DNA of 64,000 nucleotides from Deinococcus multiflagellatus (GCF_020166415.1 NZ_JAIQXV010000008.1:99166-163165), one strand, 5' to 3'; counted from the first letter of the stretch, positions 35,838-49,496 are shown. Program-made: numbers and translations. The notes: a model not told the origin generated them from the sequence alone.

Positions 35838-36496
35838 GTCACCCCCACTTTGGGACAGAAGGTGTTCATGACGCAGCCCGGACAGTCGGGCTTGCGCGCG
35901 GTGCACACCCGGCGCCCATGCAGAATCAGGGCGTGGTGCAGGAAGACCCAGCGCTCGCGTGGAAAGAGTGCCTGCAGGTCGGCCTCCACCTTGTCGGGAT
36001 TGGTCTGCACGCTCAGGCCCAGGCGGCGGCTCAGGCGCCCCACATGGGTGTCCACGGCAATGGCCGGGTAGCCGTAAGCGTTGCTGAGGACCACATTCGC
36101 TGTTTTGCGCCCGGCGCCGGGCAGGGCCACCACGGCGTTAAAGTCGTTGGGCACCTCGCCGCCGTGGCGCTCCACCAGCAGGCGGGCCAGCGCCGCCAGA
36201 TTCCGGGCCTTGGCGCGGTACAGGCCAATGCGGCGAATCAGGGGCTCCAGGTCCTCGGGCTGGGCCTGGCTCATGGTGTGGGCGTCGGGGTAGGCGGCAA
36301 ACAGGGCGGGGGTGGCGGCGTTCACGCTCACGTCTGTGGCCTGGGCGCTGAGCACGGTGGCCACCAGCAGTTCAAAGGGGGTCTGAAAGTCCAGTTCGGT
36401 GCGGGCGTCGGGGTACAGGGCCTCTAACGCCCCCAGCACCTGGGCGGCCCGCGCCCCCGCGCCCCGTGGCCGCTGCGCCGCAAGGTTGGCTGTCAT
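35834..36496 (-). CDS. nth: Endonuclease III
   Basis: This 220-residue base-excision-repair glycosylase/AP lyase removes oxidised pyrimidines. It shows the helix-hairpin-helix ALPGAGRKTANVVL with the catalytic Lys, AVDTHVGRLSRRLG with the catalytic Asp, and the iron-sulfur loop C-x6-C-x2-C-x5-C near the C-terminus. TAGGTT eight bases before the ATG suggests a leaderless mRNA. Deinococcus species usually carry several Nth paralogues; which one this is cannot be told. Confidence 0.94.
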   Translation of the reverse strand: MTANLAAQRPRGAGARAAQVLGALEALYPDARTELDFQTPFELLVATVLSAQATDVSVNAATPALFAAYPDAHTMSQAQPEDLEPLIRRIGLYRAKARNLAALARLLVERHGGEVPNDFNAVVALPGAGRKTANVVLSNAYGYPAIAVDTHVGRLSRRLGLSVQTNPDKVEADLQALFPRERWVFLHHALILHGRRVCTARKPDCPGCVMNTFCPKVGVT

Positions 36497-36677
36497 CACC
36501 GTTCAACCTAGAGCATCCGGGCCTGGGCTGGGCACCGCCTAAGCCGTTTGGCGCAGGGGCGGTCTGGGCCCGTGATCGGGCTGAAGAGACAGTGCTGCGG
36601 CTCACCGTTCCCTCTTGCACGCTTTTGGGGCCTCTGCTACTCTGCACAGGCCCGCGCCCCAGTCGGCGCGAGAAAAA

Positions 36678-36756
<79 letters not shown>

Positions 36757-36761
36757 GAGAA

Positions 36762-36792
36762 ATCCCCCGCCCCCTGTGGCGGGGATTTTTAT
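36762..36792 (+). terminator. Terminator after tRNA-Trp
   Basis: The stem ATCCCCC-GCC / GGC-GGGGAT is followed by TTTTTATT. It ends the tRNA transcript before the converging Fic gene. Confidence 0.85.
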
Positions 36793-36842
36793 TGCAGCGA
36801 GCGGGCGAGGCGCCGCGTTGGCCCAACTCGCTGTTCCTTCGC

Positions 36843-38054
36843 TTACGGTTCGGTGAGGGTCTGAATGGGGTTGCCTGGGGTGGGGCGCTGTTCAGAGACC
36901 TGCTCCAATTCCAGGAGTTCCAGCACCGGGCGCGCCATATACACGCGGCCCCGCTGCCGGCCGGTGACCTCCACCAGCACGCCATCACGCAGCAGACGGT
37001 CCACGATCAGCTGCGCGCTGCGATGAACGACCCCCAGTGCGTGTTGCAGCTGCCCGGCCGTGGTGATGGGCTGCGCCAGCAGGCGATCGGTGGCGGCCAG
37101 CAGATTGCTTCCTGCCCGCTCTTGCTGGTAGCGGGCGCGCCACGCCTCGCGCAGGTCCAGCAGGCGCTGGGCGCGCAGCGCCGCGTCTCCTGCTTCCCGC
37201 TCCACGCCGCGCAGGAAAAAGGCCAGCCACGCCTCCCACTCGCCGCGCTGACTGACGGCCAGCAGGTGCTCGTAGTACGCGCTGCGGTGGCGCTCGAAAT
37301 ACGCTGAGAGGTACAGCAGCGGTTGGGTCAGCAGTTGCCGCTGAATCAAGAGCAGGGTAATCAACAGGCGGCCCACCCGGCCATTGCCGTCCAGGAAGGG
37401 GTGAAGTGCCTCAAACTGGTAGTGCACCAGCGCGATCTCGACCAGGGGCGGCAGGTCATTTTGCGCGTGAATGAACCGTTCCAGATCGTTCAGGGCGCCT
37501 TCCAGCAGGGGCCCAGGCGGCGCGGGCACGAAGGTCGCGTCCCGCCGCCGTGCCCCGGCCGGGCCAATCCAGTTCTGCGACCGGCGCAGTTCGCCCGGCG
37601 CCCGGTTCTGGCCGCGCACGCCACTCATCAGCACCGCGTGCATCTCGCGCAGCAGCCGGGTGCTGATGGGCAGCGTGGAGGACAGCCCGTGCTCCAGCGC
37701 CCGCACGTAGTTCTGCACCTCCTGCGCGTCTTCGCGGACCTCCAGCTCTGGGAACAGGGGCACCTGCGCCTCCAGGGCGTACAGGTCGCTCAGGGAAGCC
37801 TGGGTGCCTTCAATGCGGCTGGACAGTACCGCTTCCCGGTTTATAAAGGGGCGCGTGAACAGGTAAGGGTTGGGCAGGCGGCGGCCCACCCCGTTGAGTT
37901 CGCCCAGCGCCCGTTCGGCCTCGCCTATCAGCCGGACCAGGGCACCGTCCCAGTGCAACTGGGGCGGCAGAGGGTGTGGCACAAAGGCGGCGCCTTCGCT
38001 GTCCAGCGTGATCAGTTGCCCGGGGGCGCGCGAGGTGAAGTCCGTGGGCCGCAT
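36843..38054 (-). CDS. Fic family protein (AMP-transferase) with N-terminal inhibitory motif
   Basis: This 403-residue protein has the Fic core motif HPFLDGNGRVGR at about residues 218-229. The inhibitory helix motif SSRIEG lies at residues 78-83, which places it in the class with an N-terminal self-inhibiting glutamate. A C-terminal winged-helix-like region (about 330-390) resembles the DNA-binding part of Fic/DUF4172-type regulators. Fic proteins attach AMP to a Ser/Thr/Tyr of target proteins. TAGCAT lies seven bases before the ATG, and a TAGCCTA/TAGGCTA inverted pair lies upstream. The target is unknown and no antitoxin gene is adjacent. Confidence 0.9.
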   Translation of the reverse strand: MRPTDFTSRAPGQLITLDSEGAAFVPHPLPPQLHWDGALVRLIGEAERALGELNGVGRRLPNPYLFTRPFINREAVLSSRIEGTQASLSDLYALEAQVPLFPELEVREDAQEVQNYVRALEHGLSSTLPISTRLLREMHAVLMSGVRGQNRAPGELRRSQNWIGPAGARRRDATFVPAPPGPLLEGALNDLERFIHAQNDLPPLVEIALVHYQFEALHPFLDGNGRVGRLLITLLLIQRQLLTQPLLYLSAYFERHRSAYYEHLLAVSQRGEWEAWLAFFLRGVEREAGDAALRAQRLLDLREAWRARYQQERAGSNLLAATDRLLAQPITTAGQLQHALGVVHRSAQLIVDRLLRDGVLVEVTGRQRGRVYMARPVLELLELEQVSEQRPTPGNPIQTLTEP

Positions 38055-38083
38055 CAGGCTTATGCTACTTCAGAGCCTGAACG

Positions 38084-38109
38084 TAGCCTAAGCAGGGCAC
38101 GGTAGGCTA
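38084..38109. promoter_or_regulatory. Inverted repeat upstream of the Fic gene
   Basis: Perfect 7-bp arms TAGCCTA and TAGGCTA are separated by 12 bases, about 30 bases upstream of the Fic start. It may be an operator, perhaps for the Fic protein itself. The rest of 38055-38317 holds no gene; TAAGGAG before the lipoprotein ATG is its ribosome site. Confidence 0.4.
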
Positions 38110-38317
38110 ACCAAGTAGCACTGGGCGCTGGCGTTGGCTCCCCAGGCGTCTCCAGGTAGCTTTGGGCAGAGGGGCGACCCATCACTGCGGAAGCGCTGTT
38201 CTCAAGTGCTGCGGGCGGTTGCCCCGCCGCATTCCATAGGTGAGCCTTCATCTCTTCTGTAGACTTGAGGGGTCCAGGCAGTTCGCCCTTTGGCCCGCTG
38301 TGCTGTAAGGAGTTCCT

Positions 38318-38968
38318 ATGAAAAAGGTCGCTGTTTCGGTTGCCGCCCTGAGCGCTGCGCTGGCCCTGTCCGGGTGCGGGCGGATCGTGGGTTCGTTTAT
38401 CCCGCCCCAGACGGTCAGCAACCCCGCTGGCCTGGAAGGCAAGCAGCTCGTGGCGTCCTCGCCGCTGGCCATCGAAGCCGTGGTGGGCACCGTGAGCTAC
38501 AGCACCGCTGGCGCTCCCTTTGACGACATCACCATTCCCGAACTGCCGCTGAACATCAAGCCCACGGGTCTGGAGTTCAAGACCGGCTTTGCCAAGGTGG
38601 ATGTTAACGGCCTGTGCGCCAAGCCCCAGCAGGTGAACCTGACGGTGCGCCGCGTGAAGCTGGAGGCCAGCGACGCCGTTACCAAGGCGTCATTCGACAG
38701 CGGCGCCGACCGCGATCTGGCGTCCTTTACCCTCACCAAGAAGTCCGAAGGGGTGGGCACCGCTGAATACAACGTCTCGGCCGGGACCCTCAGTGTGGCG
38801 GCCCCCGACGCAGGCACGGTGGTCAACTTCTTTACCGTCCTGACCTCGGGCGGCAAGAACACCGCGTCGGTGGAGGCCAAGATCCGCGCGACCCAGAACG
38901 AACTGGCCGGCTGCACCATGGCCTTTACCCTGAAAGACGTGAGCGTGGTGCTCAGCCAGTTCCAGTAA
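38318..38968 (+). CDS. Hypothetical lipoprotein
   Basis: This 216-residue protein has a lipoprotein signal peptide with lipobox LALSGC, giving Cys20 as the lipidated residue. The mature part is beta-rich with two further cysteines (in NGLCAKPQ and LAGCTMAF) that could pair. No known family. It is expected to be anchored on the outer face of a membrane. Its gene is preceded by a strong TAAGGAG site. Confidence 0.82.
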   Translation: MKKVAVSVAALSAALALSGCGRIVGSFIPPQTVSNPAGLEGKQLVASSPLAIEAVVGTVSYSTAGAPFDDITIPELPLNIKPTGLEFKTGFAKVDVNGLCAKPQQVNLTVRRVKLEASDAVTKASFDSGADRDLASFTLTKKSEGVGTAEYNVSAGTLSVAAPDAGTVVNFFTVLTSGGKNTASVEAKIRATQNELAGCTMAFTLKDVSVVLSQFQ

Positions 38969-38982
38969 GGGCCATCAGGTTT

Positions 38983-39020
38983 GAGGCGCGCCGCCGGGCA
39001 GAACCCAGGCGGCGCGCCTC
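38983..39020. terminator. Bidirectional terminator between lipoprotein gene and cutA
   Basis: A perfect 13-bp stem, GAGGCGCGCCGCC paired with 39008-39020, lies between converging genes. There is no long T run. Confidence 0.75.
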
Positions 39021-39036
39021 TGCGTGGGGCACGGCT

Positions 39037-39357
39037 CTATCGCTGCTTCGGCTCCAGAGCGCCCAGCAGCCACGTCTGGAATTCGGGCAGCGCGCGGTCG
39101 TATTGCAGGGCGATGATTTCCGGCACCTCGTAGGGGTGCAGGGCCTTGATGCGCGCTTCCAGGTCCGGGTAGTGCTCGCCGGTGGTCTTGATGAGCAGCA
39201 GGCTTTCGGGGTCCTCGGCGACCTCGCCGTGCCAGCGGTAGACGCTTTGCAGGCCAGGCACGATGTTCACGCAGCCGGCCAGATGCTCGTTGACGAGAAT
39301 CCGGGCCAGATCCAGCGCCCGTTCCGGGGGGAGGGTGACCAGCACGACGAGTGACAT
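39037..39357 (-). CDS. cutA: Divalent-cation tolerance protein CutA
   Basis: This 106-residue protein is of the CutA1 family. It begins VVLVTLPPERALDLARILVNEHLAGCVNIVPGLQSVYRWHGEVAED and ends with the HPYEVPEIIAL motif; both are family hallmarks. CutA forms trimers and has been linked to copper tolerance, though its direct role is unclear. Confidence 0.93.
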   Translation of the reverse strand: MSLVVLVTLPPERALDLARILVNEHLAGCVNIVPGLQSVYRWHGEVAEDPESLLLIKTTGEHYPDLEARIKALHPYEVPEIIALQYDRALPEFQTWLLGALEPKQR

Positions 39358-39441
39358 ACAAGCTGCAGCCTACACCGCGCGCGGCCCCGAAAAGGCGGAT
39401 GCGTGAACGTTTGCGCAAGTGGCGCGCCGGAGGGGGCAGTG

Positions 39442-39447
39442 TACGCT
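39442..39447 (+). promoter_or_regulatory. Leaderless-type -10 box of the LapA-like gene
   Basis: TACGCT lies eight bases before the ATG at 39456. Confidence 0.55.
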
Positions 39448-39455
39448 GCCCCCAT

Positions 39456-39908
39456 ATGCGGACCGCTGTGCTGATCGCCCTGCTGGTGCTGCTGGGTCTG
39501 TTTGCGGTGCTGAACACCAACGCCCTGATGTACCCGCACACCCTGAGCCTGGGCTTTGCGACCTACCGGGGCGTGCCCATGGGCCTGGTGCTGCTGATCC
39601 TGGCCACCTTACTGATGCTGCTGTTCTACTTCTGGGCGGGCCTGACGGGCCTGCGTGCCCAGGCCGACAGCGCCCGGCTGCTGCGCGACATGGAAGCCCT
39701 GCGCGTGAGCCTGGACAGCCAGGAAGGCAGCCGCTTTGCCCAGCTGCAAGAGCACCTGGACCGCCGCTTGCAGGCGCTCGAAGCCGGTTCAGGCGCCGGG
39801 CAGAAGGGCGAGGTGGCGGCCCTGAGCGCGCGGGTGGACGCCCTGAGCCGCGACGTGAACCTGCAACTGGCGCAGCTGGACGACTACCTGAAAGCCAAGC
39901 TGCGCTGA
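39456..39908 (+). CDS. LapA-domain membrane protein
   Basis: This 150-residue protein has two membrane helices (about residues 3-22 and 40-65) and a cytoplasmic coiled-coil tail (70-150). This is the LapA-type (DUF1049) arrangement found in small envelope proteins linked to lipopolysaccharide assembly in other bacteria. The role here is unknown. The longer upstream frame overlaps the cutA promoter and is not credible. Confidence 0.75.
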   Translation: MRTAVLIALLVLLGLFAVLNTNALMYPHTLSLGFATYRGVPMGLVLLILATLLMLLFYFWAGLTGLRAQADSARLLRDMEALRVSLDSQEGSRFAQLQEHLDRRLQALEAGSGAGQKGEVAALSARVDALSRDVNLQLAQLDDYLKAKLR

Positions 39909-40009
39909 AGTCGGGTCACGCGGCCACTTGAACCCGGTGCAGCCCCCGCCGGGTGCCCGCCCTAGAATGCGCGGGTAGGCAGTTCATCCTAGAAGAGGAG
40001 TTTGACCGC

Positions 40010-40872
40010 ATGGCCCTTGACCGATTTTTTCGTCGCCGTCGCCCGCAACTGCAGCCGGGCACCGACGTGCCCGACCTGTGGACCCAGTGCCCCGCGTGCA
40101 AGGAGGGGCTGTACAACCGCGAACTGGAAGCCAGCGCCTTTGTATGCCCCAAGTGCGGCCACCACCTGCGCCTGGACGCCGCGCAGCGCGTGACCGTGCT
40201 GCTGGACGAGGGCAGCTTTGAGCAGCACTCTGGCCGGGTGCAGCCCACCGACGCCCTGGGCTTTCAGGACACCGAAAGCTACCCCGAGCGCCTGAAGCGC
40301 GCCCAGAAGAAAACTGGCCGCCCCGACGCCATCCTGACTGGGCGCGGCACCATCCTGGGGGTGCCGGTCACGGTGGCCGTGATGGACTTCGCCTTTTCGG
40401 GCGGCAGCATGGGCAGCGTGGTGGGCGAAGAAATTGCCCGCGCCGCCGAACACGCCGCCGAGACCGGCACGCCGCTGGTGATCGTGACCGCCAGCGGCGG
40501 GGCCCGCATGCAGGAAAGTGCGCTGTCCCTGATGCAGATGGCCAAAACCACTGTGGCGCTGGAAACCCTGGCCGAGCGCGGCCTGCCCTACGTGAGCGTG
40601 CTGACCGACCCCACCACGGGCGGCGTGACCGCCAGCTTTGCCACCATTGCCGACGTGATCGTGGCCGAGCCCGGCGCCCTGATTGGCTTTGCCGGCCCGC
40701 GCGTGATTCAGCAGACCATCCGCCAGAACCTTCCCGAAGGCTTTCAGCGCGCGGAATTCCTGCTGGAACATGGCATGGTGGACGCCGTGGTGGACCGCCG
40801 CGAGCACCGCGCGTATCTGGCCTCGCTGCTGGGTCTGCTCACCCGCCAGGACCGCCCTGCCGAGGCGGGCGC

Positions 40873-40876
<4 letters not shown>
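40010..40876 (+). CDS. accD: Acetyl-CoA carboxylase carboxyltransferase subunit beta
   Basis: This 288-residue protein has an N-terminal zinc finger (CPACKEG and CPKCGHH) and the crotonase-like carboxyltransferase core with [32 protein letters not shown] and [11 protein letters not shown]. With AccA it transfers CO2 from biotin to acetyl-CoA in fatty-acid synthesis. ATG 40010 has AGAAGAGGAG upstream. The stop overlaps accA (ATGA), giving balanced subunit production. Confidence 0.97.
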
Positions 40877-41826
<950 letters not shown>

Positions 41827-41834
41827 CCGGATCT

Positions 41835-41886
41835 GCCAGGGGAGTCGCGTTGGTCCAGGGCCGACGCGGCTCCCCCTGGCTTCTTC
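41835..41886 (+). terminator. Terminator of accD-accA
   Basis: A long stem, GCCAGGGG-AGTCGCGT paired with ACGCGGCT-CCCCTGGC, is followed by TTCTTC. Confidence 0.78.
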
Positions 41887-41939
41887 ACTGTGCGGATCGG
41901 CCGATGCGCGGCGGGCGTGCCCCTGACACAATGACGGCT

Positions 41940-44003
41940 GTGACCTCCACCCAGCAGCGGCCGGTCCCGGTGTCTCACCGGGGCGATCATGTGGACCTGT
42001 ACACGAATGCGCGCGGCGAGGCGGTGGCCGTGCCCGACCCCTACCGCTGGCTGGAAGACCCCGACAGCCCAGACACCCGCGCCTGGGTGGCGGCGCAGAA
42101 CGAGGCCACGCAGGCGTTTCTCTCGGACCTGCCGGCGCGCGCCCACTACCAGGAGCGCCTGACCGCCCTGTGGGACTACGCCAAGACCGGCGTGCCCTGG
42201 CAGCGGGGCGGGCGGTACTTCCGCATGTACAATCCCGGGCTGCTGAACCAGCCGGTGCTTCAGGTGGCCCCGGCGGCGACCGGGCCCTGGGAGGTGCTGC
42301 TGGACCCCAACGCCCTGAGCGAGGACGGCACGGTGGCGCTGGTGCAGGCGGCGGTCAGCCGTGACGGCGAGGTGCTGGCCTACGCCACCCAGAGCGGCGG
42401 CAGCGACTGGCAGACGTGGCGCGTGCGCGACGTCGCCTTGGGGCAGGACCTGGGCGACGAGCTGGCCTGGAGCAAGTTCAGCGGCGCGGCGTGGCTCCCG
42501 GACGGCAGCGGCTTTTTCTACAGCGCCTACGACGCTCCGGCGCCCGGTGAGGCGCTGACCGGCGCCAACCGCCACCAGCGCCTGATGTTGCACCGCCTGG
42601 GCACCCCGCAGGCCGAGGACGCCCTGGTGCTGGCCCGCCCCGATCAGCCCGACTGGGGCTTTCATGCCAGCGTGACCGAGGACGCCCGCTCCCTCGTCGT
42701 GCACGTCTGGCAGGGCACCGATCCGCGCGGGCTGCTGTGGGTGCGCCCCCTGGATTCGGACGGACCGTTCACCGAACTGGTCCCCGAGTTCCGTGCCGCG
42801 TACCGCATGGTGGGCAGCAACGGCGACACCCTGTTCGTGCAGACCGATGAAGATGCCCCGCGTGGCCGCCTGCTGGCCTGGAACGTGGTCACGGGCGAGC
42901 GCCAGGAGCTCATTCCAGAGGGCCCGGACAAGCTGGAAGAGGTGTGCGTGGTCCCGGACGGCCTGCTGGCCCTGACCCTGCGCGACGCCAGCCACCGCCT
43001 GACCCTGCATGACCGCGCGGGCGCCCAGCGGCGGGACATCGCCCTGCCGGCCCTGGGCACCGTGATCCTGAGCACCCGCCCTGACTCGGCGGAGGTGTTC
43101 TTTGGCTTCGCCTCCTTCCTGAGCCCCAACATGCTCTACCGCCTGGAACTGCCCGGCGGCGAGCTCGAGCTGCTGGCGGCCCCCGAACTCACCTTTGACC
43201 CCAGCCCCTACGAGATCACGCAGGCGTTTGCCACGGGCAAGGACGGCACGCGCGTGCCCCTGTTCATCGTGGCGCGGCGCGACGCCCCCCGGGACGGCAC
43301 GAATCCGGTGCTGCTGTACGGCTACGGCGGCTTTAACATCAGCCTGACCCCGGCCTTCAGTCCCTCGCGGCTGGCGTGGCTGGAACGCGGCGGGGTGTAT
43401 GTGCAGGCCAACCTGCGCGGCGGCGGCGAATACGGTGAAGAGTGGCATCAGGCCGGGACTCTGGGCAACAAGCAGAACGTGTTCGACGACTTCATCGCCT
43501 GCGCCGAGCACCTGATCGCCGGGGGCTGGACCACGCCGCAGCGGCTCGCCATTCAGGGCGGCAGCAACGGCGGCCTGCTGGTGGGCGCCTGCCTGACCCA
43601 GCGCCCGGACCTGTTCGGGGCGGCCGTGCCGCAGGTGGGCGTGCTGGACATGCTGCGCTACCACCTCTTTACCATCGGCTGGGCCTGGGCCAGCGATTAT
43701 GGCCGCAGCGACGACCCGGCGATGTTAGAGGTGCTGCGCGCCTATTCGCCGCTGCACAATCTGACTGAAGGTGTGGCCTACCCCGCCACCCTGATCACCA
43801 CCGGCGACCACGATGACCGGGTGGTGCCTGCCCATTCCTTCAAGTTCGGCGCCGAGTTGCAGTGTGCCCAGGGGGGCAACGCCCCGGTGCTGCTGCGCAT
43901 TCAAACCCGCGCGGGCCACGGGGCCGGCAAACCCACCGCCCTGGTGATCGAGGAAGCCGCCGATATCTACGCCTTTTTAGAACGGGCGCTGGGCATGGCT
44001 TAA
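41940..44003 (+). CDS. Prolyl oligopeptidase family serine peptidase
   Basis: This 687-residue protein has an N-terminal YRWLEDPDSPDTRAWV segment and a beta-propeller (about 75-400). The C-terminal peptidase domain carries Ser in QGGSNGGLL, Asp in TGDHDDRVVP and His in RAGHGAGKP. It cleaves short peptides after proline. The GTG at 41940 lies seven bases after CACAAT, matching the leaderless spacing; ATG 41931 would overlap that box. Its stop overlaps the stop of the opposing beta-propeller gene by four bases. Confidence 0.92.
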   Translation: MTSTQQRPVPVSHRGDHVDLYTNARGEAVAVPDPYRWLEDPDSPDTRAWVAAQNEATQAFLSDLPARAHYQERLTALWDYAKTGVPWQRGGRYFRMYNPGLLNQPVLQVAPAATGPWEVLLDPNALSEDGTVALVQAAVSRDGEVLAYATQSGGSDWQTWRVRDVALGQDLGDELAWSKFSGAAWLPDGSGFFYSAYDAPAPGEALTGANRHQRLMLHRLGTPQAEDALVLARPDQPDWGFHASVTEDARSLVVHVWQGTDPRGLLWVRPLDSDGPFTELVPEFRAAYRMVGSNGDTLFVQTDEDAPRGRLLAWNVVTGERQELIPEGPDKLEEVCVVPDGLLALTLRDASHRLTLHDRAGAQRRDIALPALGTVILSTRPDSAEVFFGFASFLSPNMLYRLELPGGELELLAAPELTFDPSPYEITQAFATGKDGTRVPLFIVARRDAPRDGTNPVLLYGYGGFNISLTPAFSPSRLAWLERGGVYVQANLRGGGEYGEEWHQAGTLGNKQNVFDDFIACAEHLIAGGWTTPQRLAIQGGSNGGLLVGACLTQRPDLFGAAVPQVGVLDMLRYHLFTIGWAWASDYGRSDDPAMLEVLRAYSPLHNLTEGVAYPATLITTGDHDDRVVPAHSFKFGAELQCAQGGNAPVLLRIQTRAGHGAGKPTALVIEEAADIYAFLERALGMA

Positions 44004-45025
44004 GGGGCCTGGGGCAGCGCCCGGGCCTGCAGGGGGATGTCCATCACCCCGCCGCTGAGCAGGGTGCGCCCGTCCGGGGTCATGGTGGTGAAAAAGGGGG
44101 TGGTGCCGGCCTGCCGCCCCCGTTCCTGTCCTGTGGCGGCGTCGTACACCACGGCGAGGCCGTTAAAGTGCCCCACCAGCAGCGTGCGGCCGTCGGCGCT
44201 CAGGCTCAGGGTGACGGGGCCCGCCGCGCAGCGGCCCTGCCAGAAAGGCACGTCGCAGGACCCGGTCGGGCGCGGCAGGGTGGTCACTCGCCCAGGCTGG
44301 GTCAGATCGTAGCGGCGCACAGGGTCATGGCCGTCCGCCACGTACAGGGCGCGGCTGTCGGGGGTAAAGGCCAGCGAGTGGGGCGTTTTGGCAAACGCCT
44401 CAGGTAAGGGCTGGGCCACCCAGGTGCGGGCGTCATACACCGTGAAGTGGCCCCGGGTCCCCACGAACAGGCGCGTGCCGTCCGGGCTGGGCAGCAGGCG
44501 TTCAACGCCCCAGCTTTTCTGCAGGAGGGTACGTGTCCGCTCCCCACTTGCTGTATCCCACACCTGCACGTAGCCGTTGAAATTCCCCACGTACAGCGCG
44601 GCGCCGTCCGGGCTGAGGGCCAGCACCTGGGCGCCCTCCAGGCCCTGTCCCGGGCCGCCCAGGGTGCGCAGGGTGTCGCCCCGGCGCAGGTGCAGGGCGG
44701 GTGGCTGTCCGGGGACCGGCCGACTCAGCCACGCCACCGTACCCAGGTCAGGGGTCCAGGCCGGCGCCAAGGGCGGGCCAGCCTTGGCGGTGGGCAGCGA
44801 GAGGGTCTGCGTGACCGCGCCGCTGCCGGGGTCGCGCACGTCCAGCCGGGCGAAGTCGGGGCCCCGGTCCGGGGTAAGCGGGGCAGTGACCACCCGGCCC
44901 TGGCCGTCGAAGCCCAGCAGAGCGGCGGGGGCACGCCAGCGCAGCGGGGCAGGGGAGAGGGCCAGGGCCGGACCCAGGGCCAGCAGCGCCAGCAGCGTGG
45001 CCCGGCGGGGCAGGGAAGCGAACAT
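44000..45025 (-). CDS. Exported YVTN/WD40-type beta-propeller protein
   Basis: This 341-residue protein has an N-terminal signal peptide (about residues 1-23, LLALLALGPALALS). Repeated blades such as LSPDGAALYVGNFNGYVQVWDT, PSPDGTRLFVGTRGHFTVYDA and FTPDSRALYVADG follow. It is probably a periplasmic or envelope binding scaffold. There are no catalytic motifs. Confidence 0.8.
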   Translation of the reverse strand: MFASLPRRATLLALLALGPALALSPAPLRWRAPAALLGFDGQGRVVTAPLTPDRGPDFARLDVRDPGSGAVTQTLSLPTAKAGPPLAPAWTPDLGTVAWLSRPVPGQPPALHLRRGDTLRTLGGPGQGLEGAQVLALSPDGAALYVGNFNGYVQVWDTASGERTRTLLQKSWGVERLLPSPDGTRLFVGTRGHFTVYDARTWVAQPLPEAFAKTPHSLAFTPDSRALYVADGHDPVRRYDLTQPGRVTTLPRPTGSCDVPFWQGRCAAGPVTLSLSADGRTLLVGHFNGLAVVYDAATGQERGRQAGTTPFFTTMTPDGRTLLSGGVMDIPLQARALPQAP

Positions 45026-45128
45026 GCGCCCAGCGTACCCGGCCGGGCCCAGGCCGGGGGGTTCTGGGGCAGGTCCCTACCCTCGACAAGTGCCCGCCCA
45101 GCCAGCAGCCCACCCCTTACCCTGATTC

Positions 45129-45761
45129 ATGCCCGAACCCGCTGTTCTGCTGACCTTCCTGGCCGCTTCGCTGGCACTGCTGCTGGTTCCGGGGCCCAGC
45201 GTGCTGTACATCGTGGCGCGCAGCATGCACCAGGGACGCCGCGCCGGGCTGATGTCAGCGCTGGGGGTGCAGGTGGGGGGGCTGGTGCATGTGCTGGCCG
45301 CTGTTGCTGGCGTATCGGCGCTGGTGCTGTCGTCGGCGCTGCTGTTCGGGGTACTCAAGTGGCTGGGGGCCGCCTACTTGGTGGGCCTGGGGGTATTGAC
45401 GTGGCTGCGGAAGGAGCCCCCGGCGTCCGGGCTGCAGGACCGCCCCGAACCCCGCCCACTGCGGCACCTGTTCGCGCAGGGGGTGGTGGTGAACCTGCTG
45501 AACCCCAAAACGGCGCTGTTTTTCCTGGCCTTTCTGCCGCAGTTTGTGCAGCCCGCGCGGGGCCCCGTCTGGGGGCAGACGCTGGTACTGGGTCTGCTGT
45601 TTCTGGCGCTGGCGACCCTCAGCGACAGTGCTTACGCGCTGCTGGCCGGGCACGCTGGGCGCCACCTGCGCGGGCCCGTGGCCGCCCGCTGGCAAAAGAG
45701 ACTGACCGGGGGCGTGTTCGTGGCCCTGGGCCTTGGCACAGCCGCCGTGCAGCGGCACTAG
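45129..45761 (+). CDS. LysE family amino-acid exporter
   Basis: This 210-residue protein has six hydrophobic segments and the LysE/RhtB signature: LVPGPSVLYIVARSMHQGRRAGLMSALGVQ near residue 18, and LFAQGVVVNLLNPKTALFFLAFLPQFV in the middle. It probably exports an amino acid such as threonine, homoserine or lysine; specificity is unknown. Confidence 0.9.
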   Translation: MPEPAVLLTFLAASLALLLVPGPSVLYIVARSMHQGRRAGLMSALGVQVGGLVHVLAAVAGVSALVLSSALLFGVLKWLGAAYLVGLGVLTWLRKEPPASGLQDRPEPRPLRHLFAQGVVVNLLNPKTALFFLAFLPQFVQPARGPVWGQTLVLGLLFLALATLSDSAYALLAGHAGRHLRGPVAARWQKRLTGGVFVALGLGTAAVQRH

Positions 45762-45803
45762 GGCGGATGACCAAAGAACCCCCTCACCCCTCGCTGCGCG
45801 AGG

Positions 45804-45826
45804 CCCTCTCCCAAGACGGGAGAGGG
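45804..45826 (+). terminator. CCCTCTCCC/GGGAGAGGG hairpin after the LysE gene
   Basis: A perfect 9-bp hairpin with loop AAGAC is preceded by CCCTCACCCCTCGCTGCGCGAGG, which forms its own stem. It sits between converging genes and may act as terminator. It is of the same type as the inverted repeats bordering the DUF559 gene at 269-776. Confidence 0.6.
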
Positions 45827-45873
45827 TCGAGAACCAACGTCATCCTGATGTCACCTGCTCTGGTGGGCGGCCT

Positions 45874-46758
<885 letters not shown>

Positions 46759-46973
46759 GGCGCGCAAGTGGTTATGGTACGCGCCCTGGGCGCAGGCATA
46801 TGTTCCCTGGCTCTCCTGCCGGGCGAGCGCCGGGTGAGCCCCTGCCTGGGGCCCCGCTCATGCTTTGGGGGGATGAGGGCCGCGCAGGCGCCGTGGCACA
46901 CTGCGCCCCATGACGGCCCCCCTCCGCGCCCCGGTCCGTGACGCCGCGCCCTTCCGCGCTCACCCGAAGCAGG

Positions 46974-46979
46974 TACAGT
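46974..46979 (+). promoter_or_regulatory. Leaderless-type -10 box of the penicillin-binding protein gene
   Basis: TACAGT lies seven bases before ATG 46987. It overlaps the GTG at 46978, which argues against that longer start. Confidence 0.55.
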
Positions 46980-46986
46980 GACCCGG

Positions 46987-49413
<2,427 letters not shown>

Positions 49414-49496
49414 CTGGGGGTGCCCCACGCCTGAAGCCTGACTGCCGGCAGAGGGACGGCCTCGGGAGGGCCCGGAGCGCGCTTTACACTGCGCGC

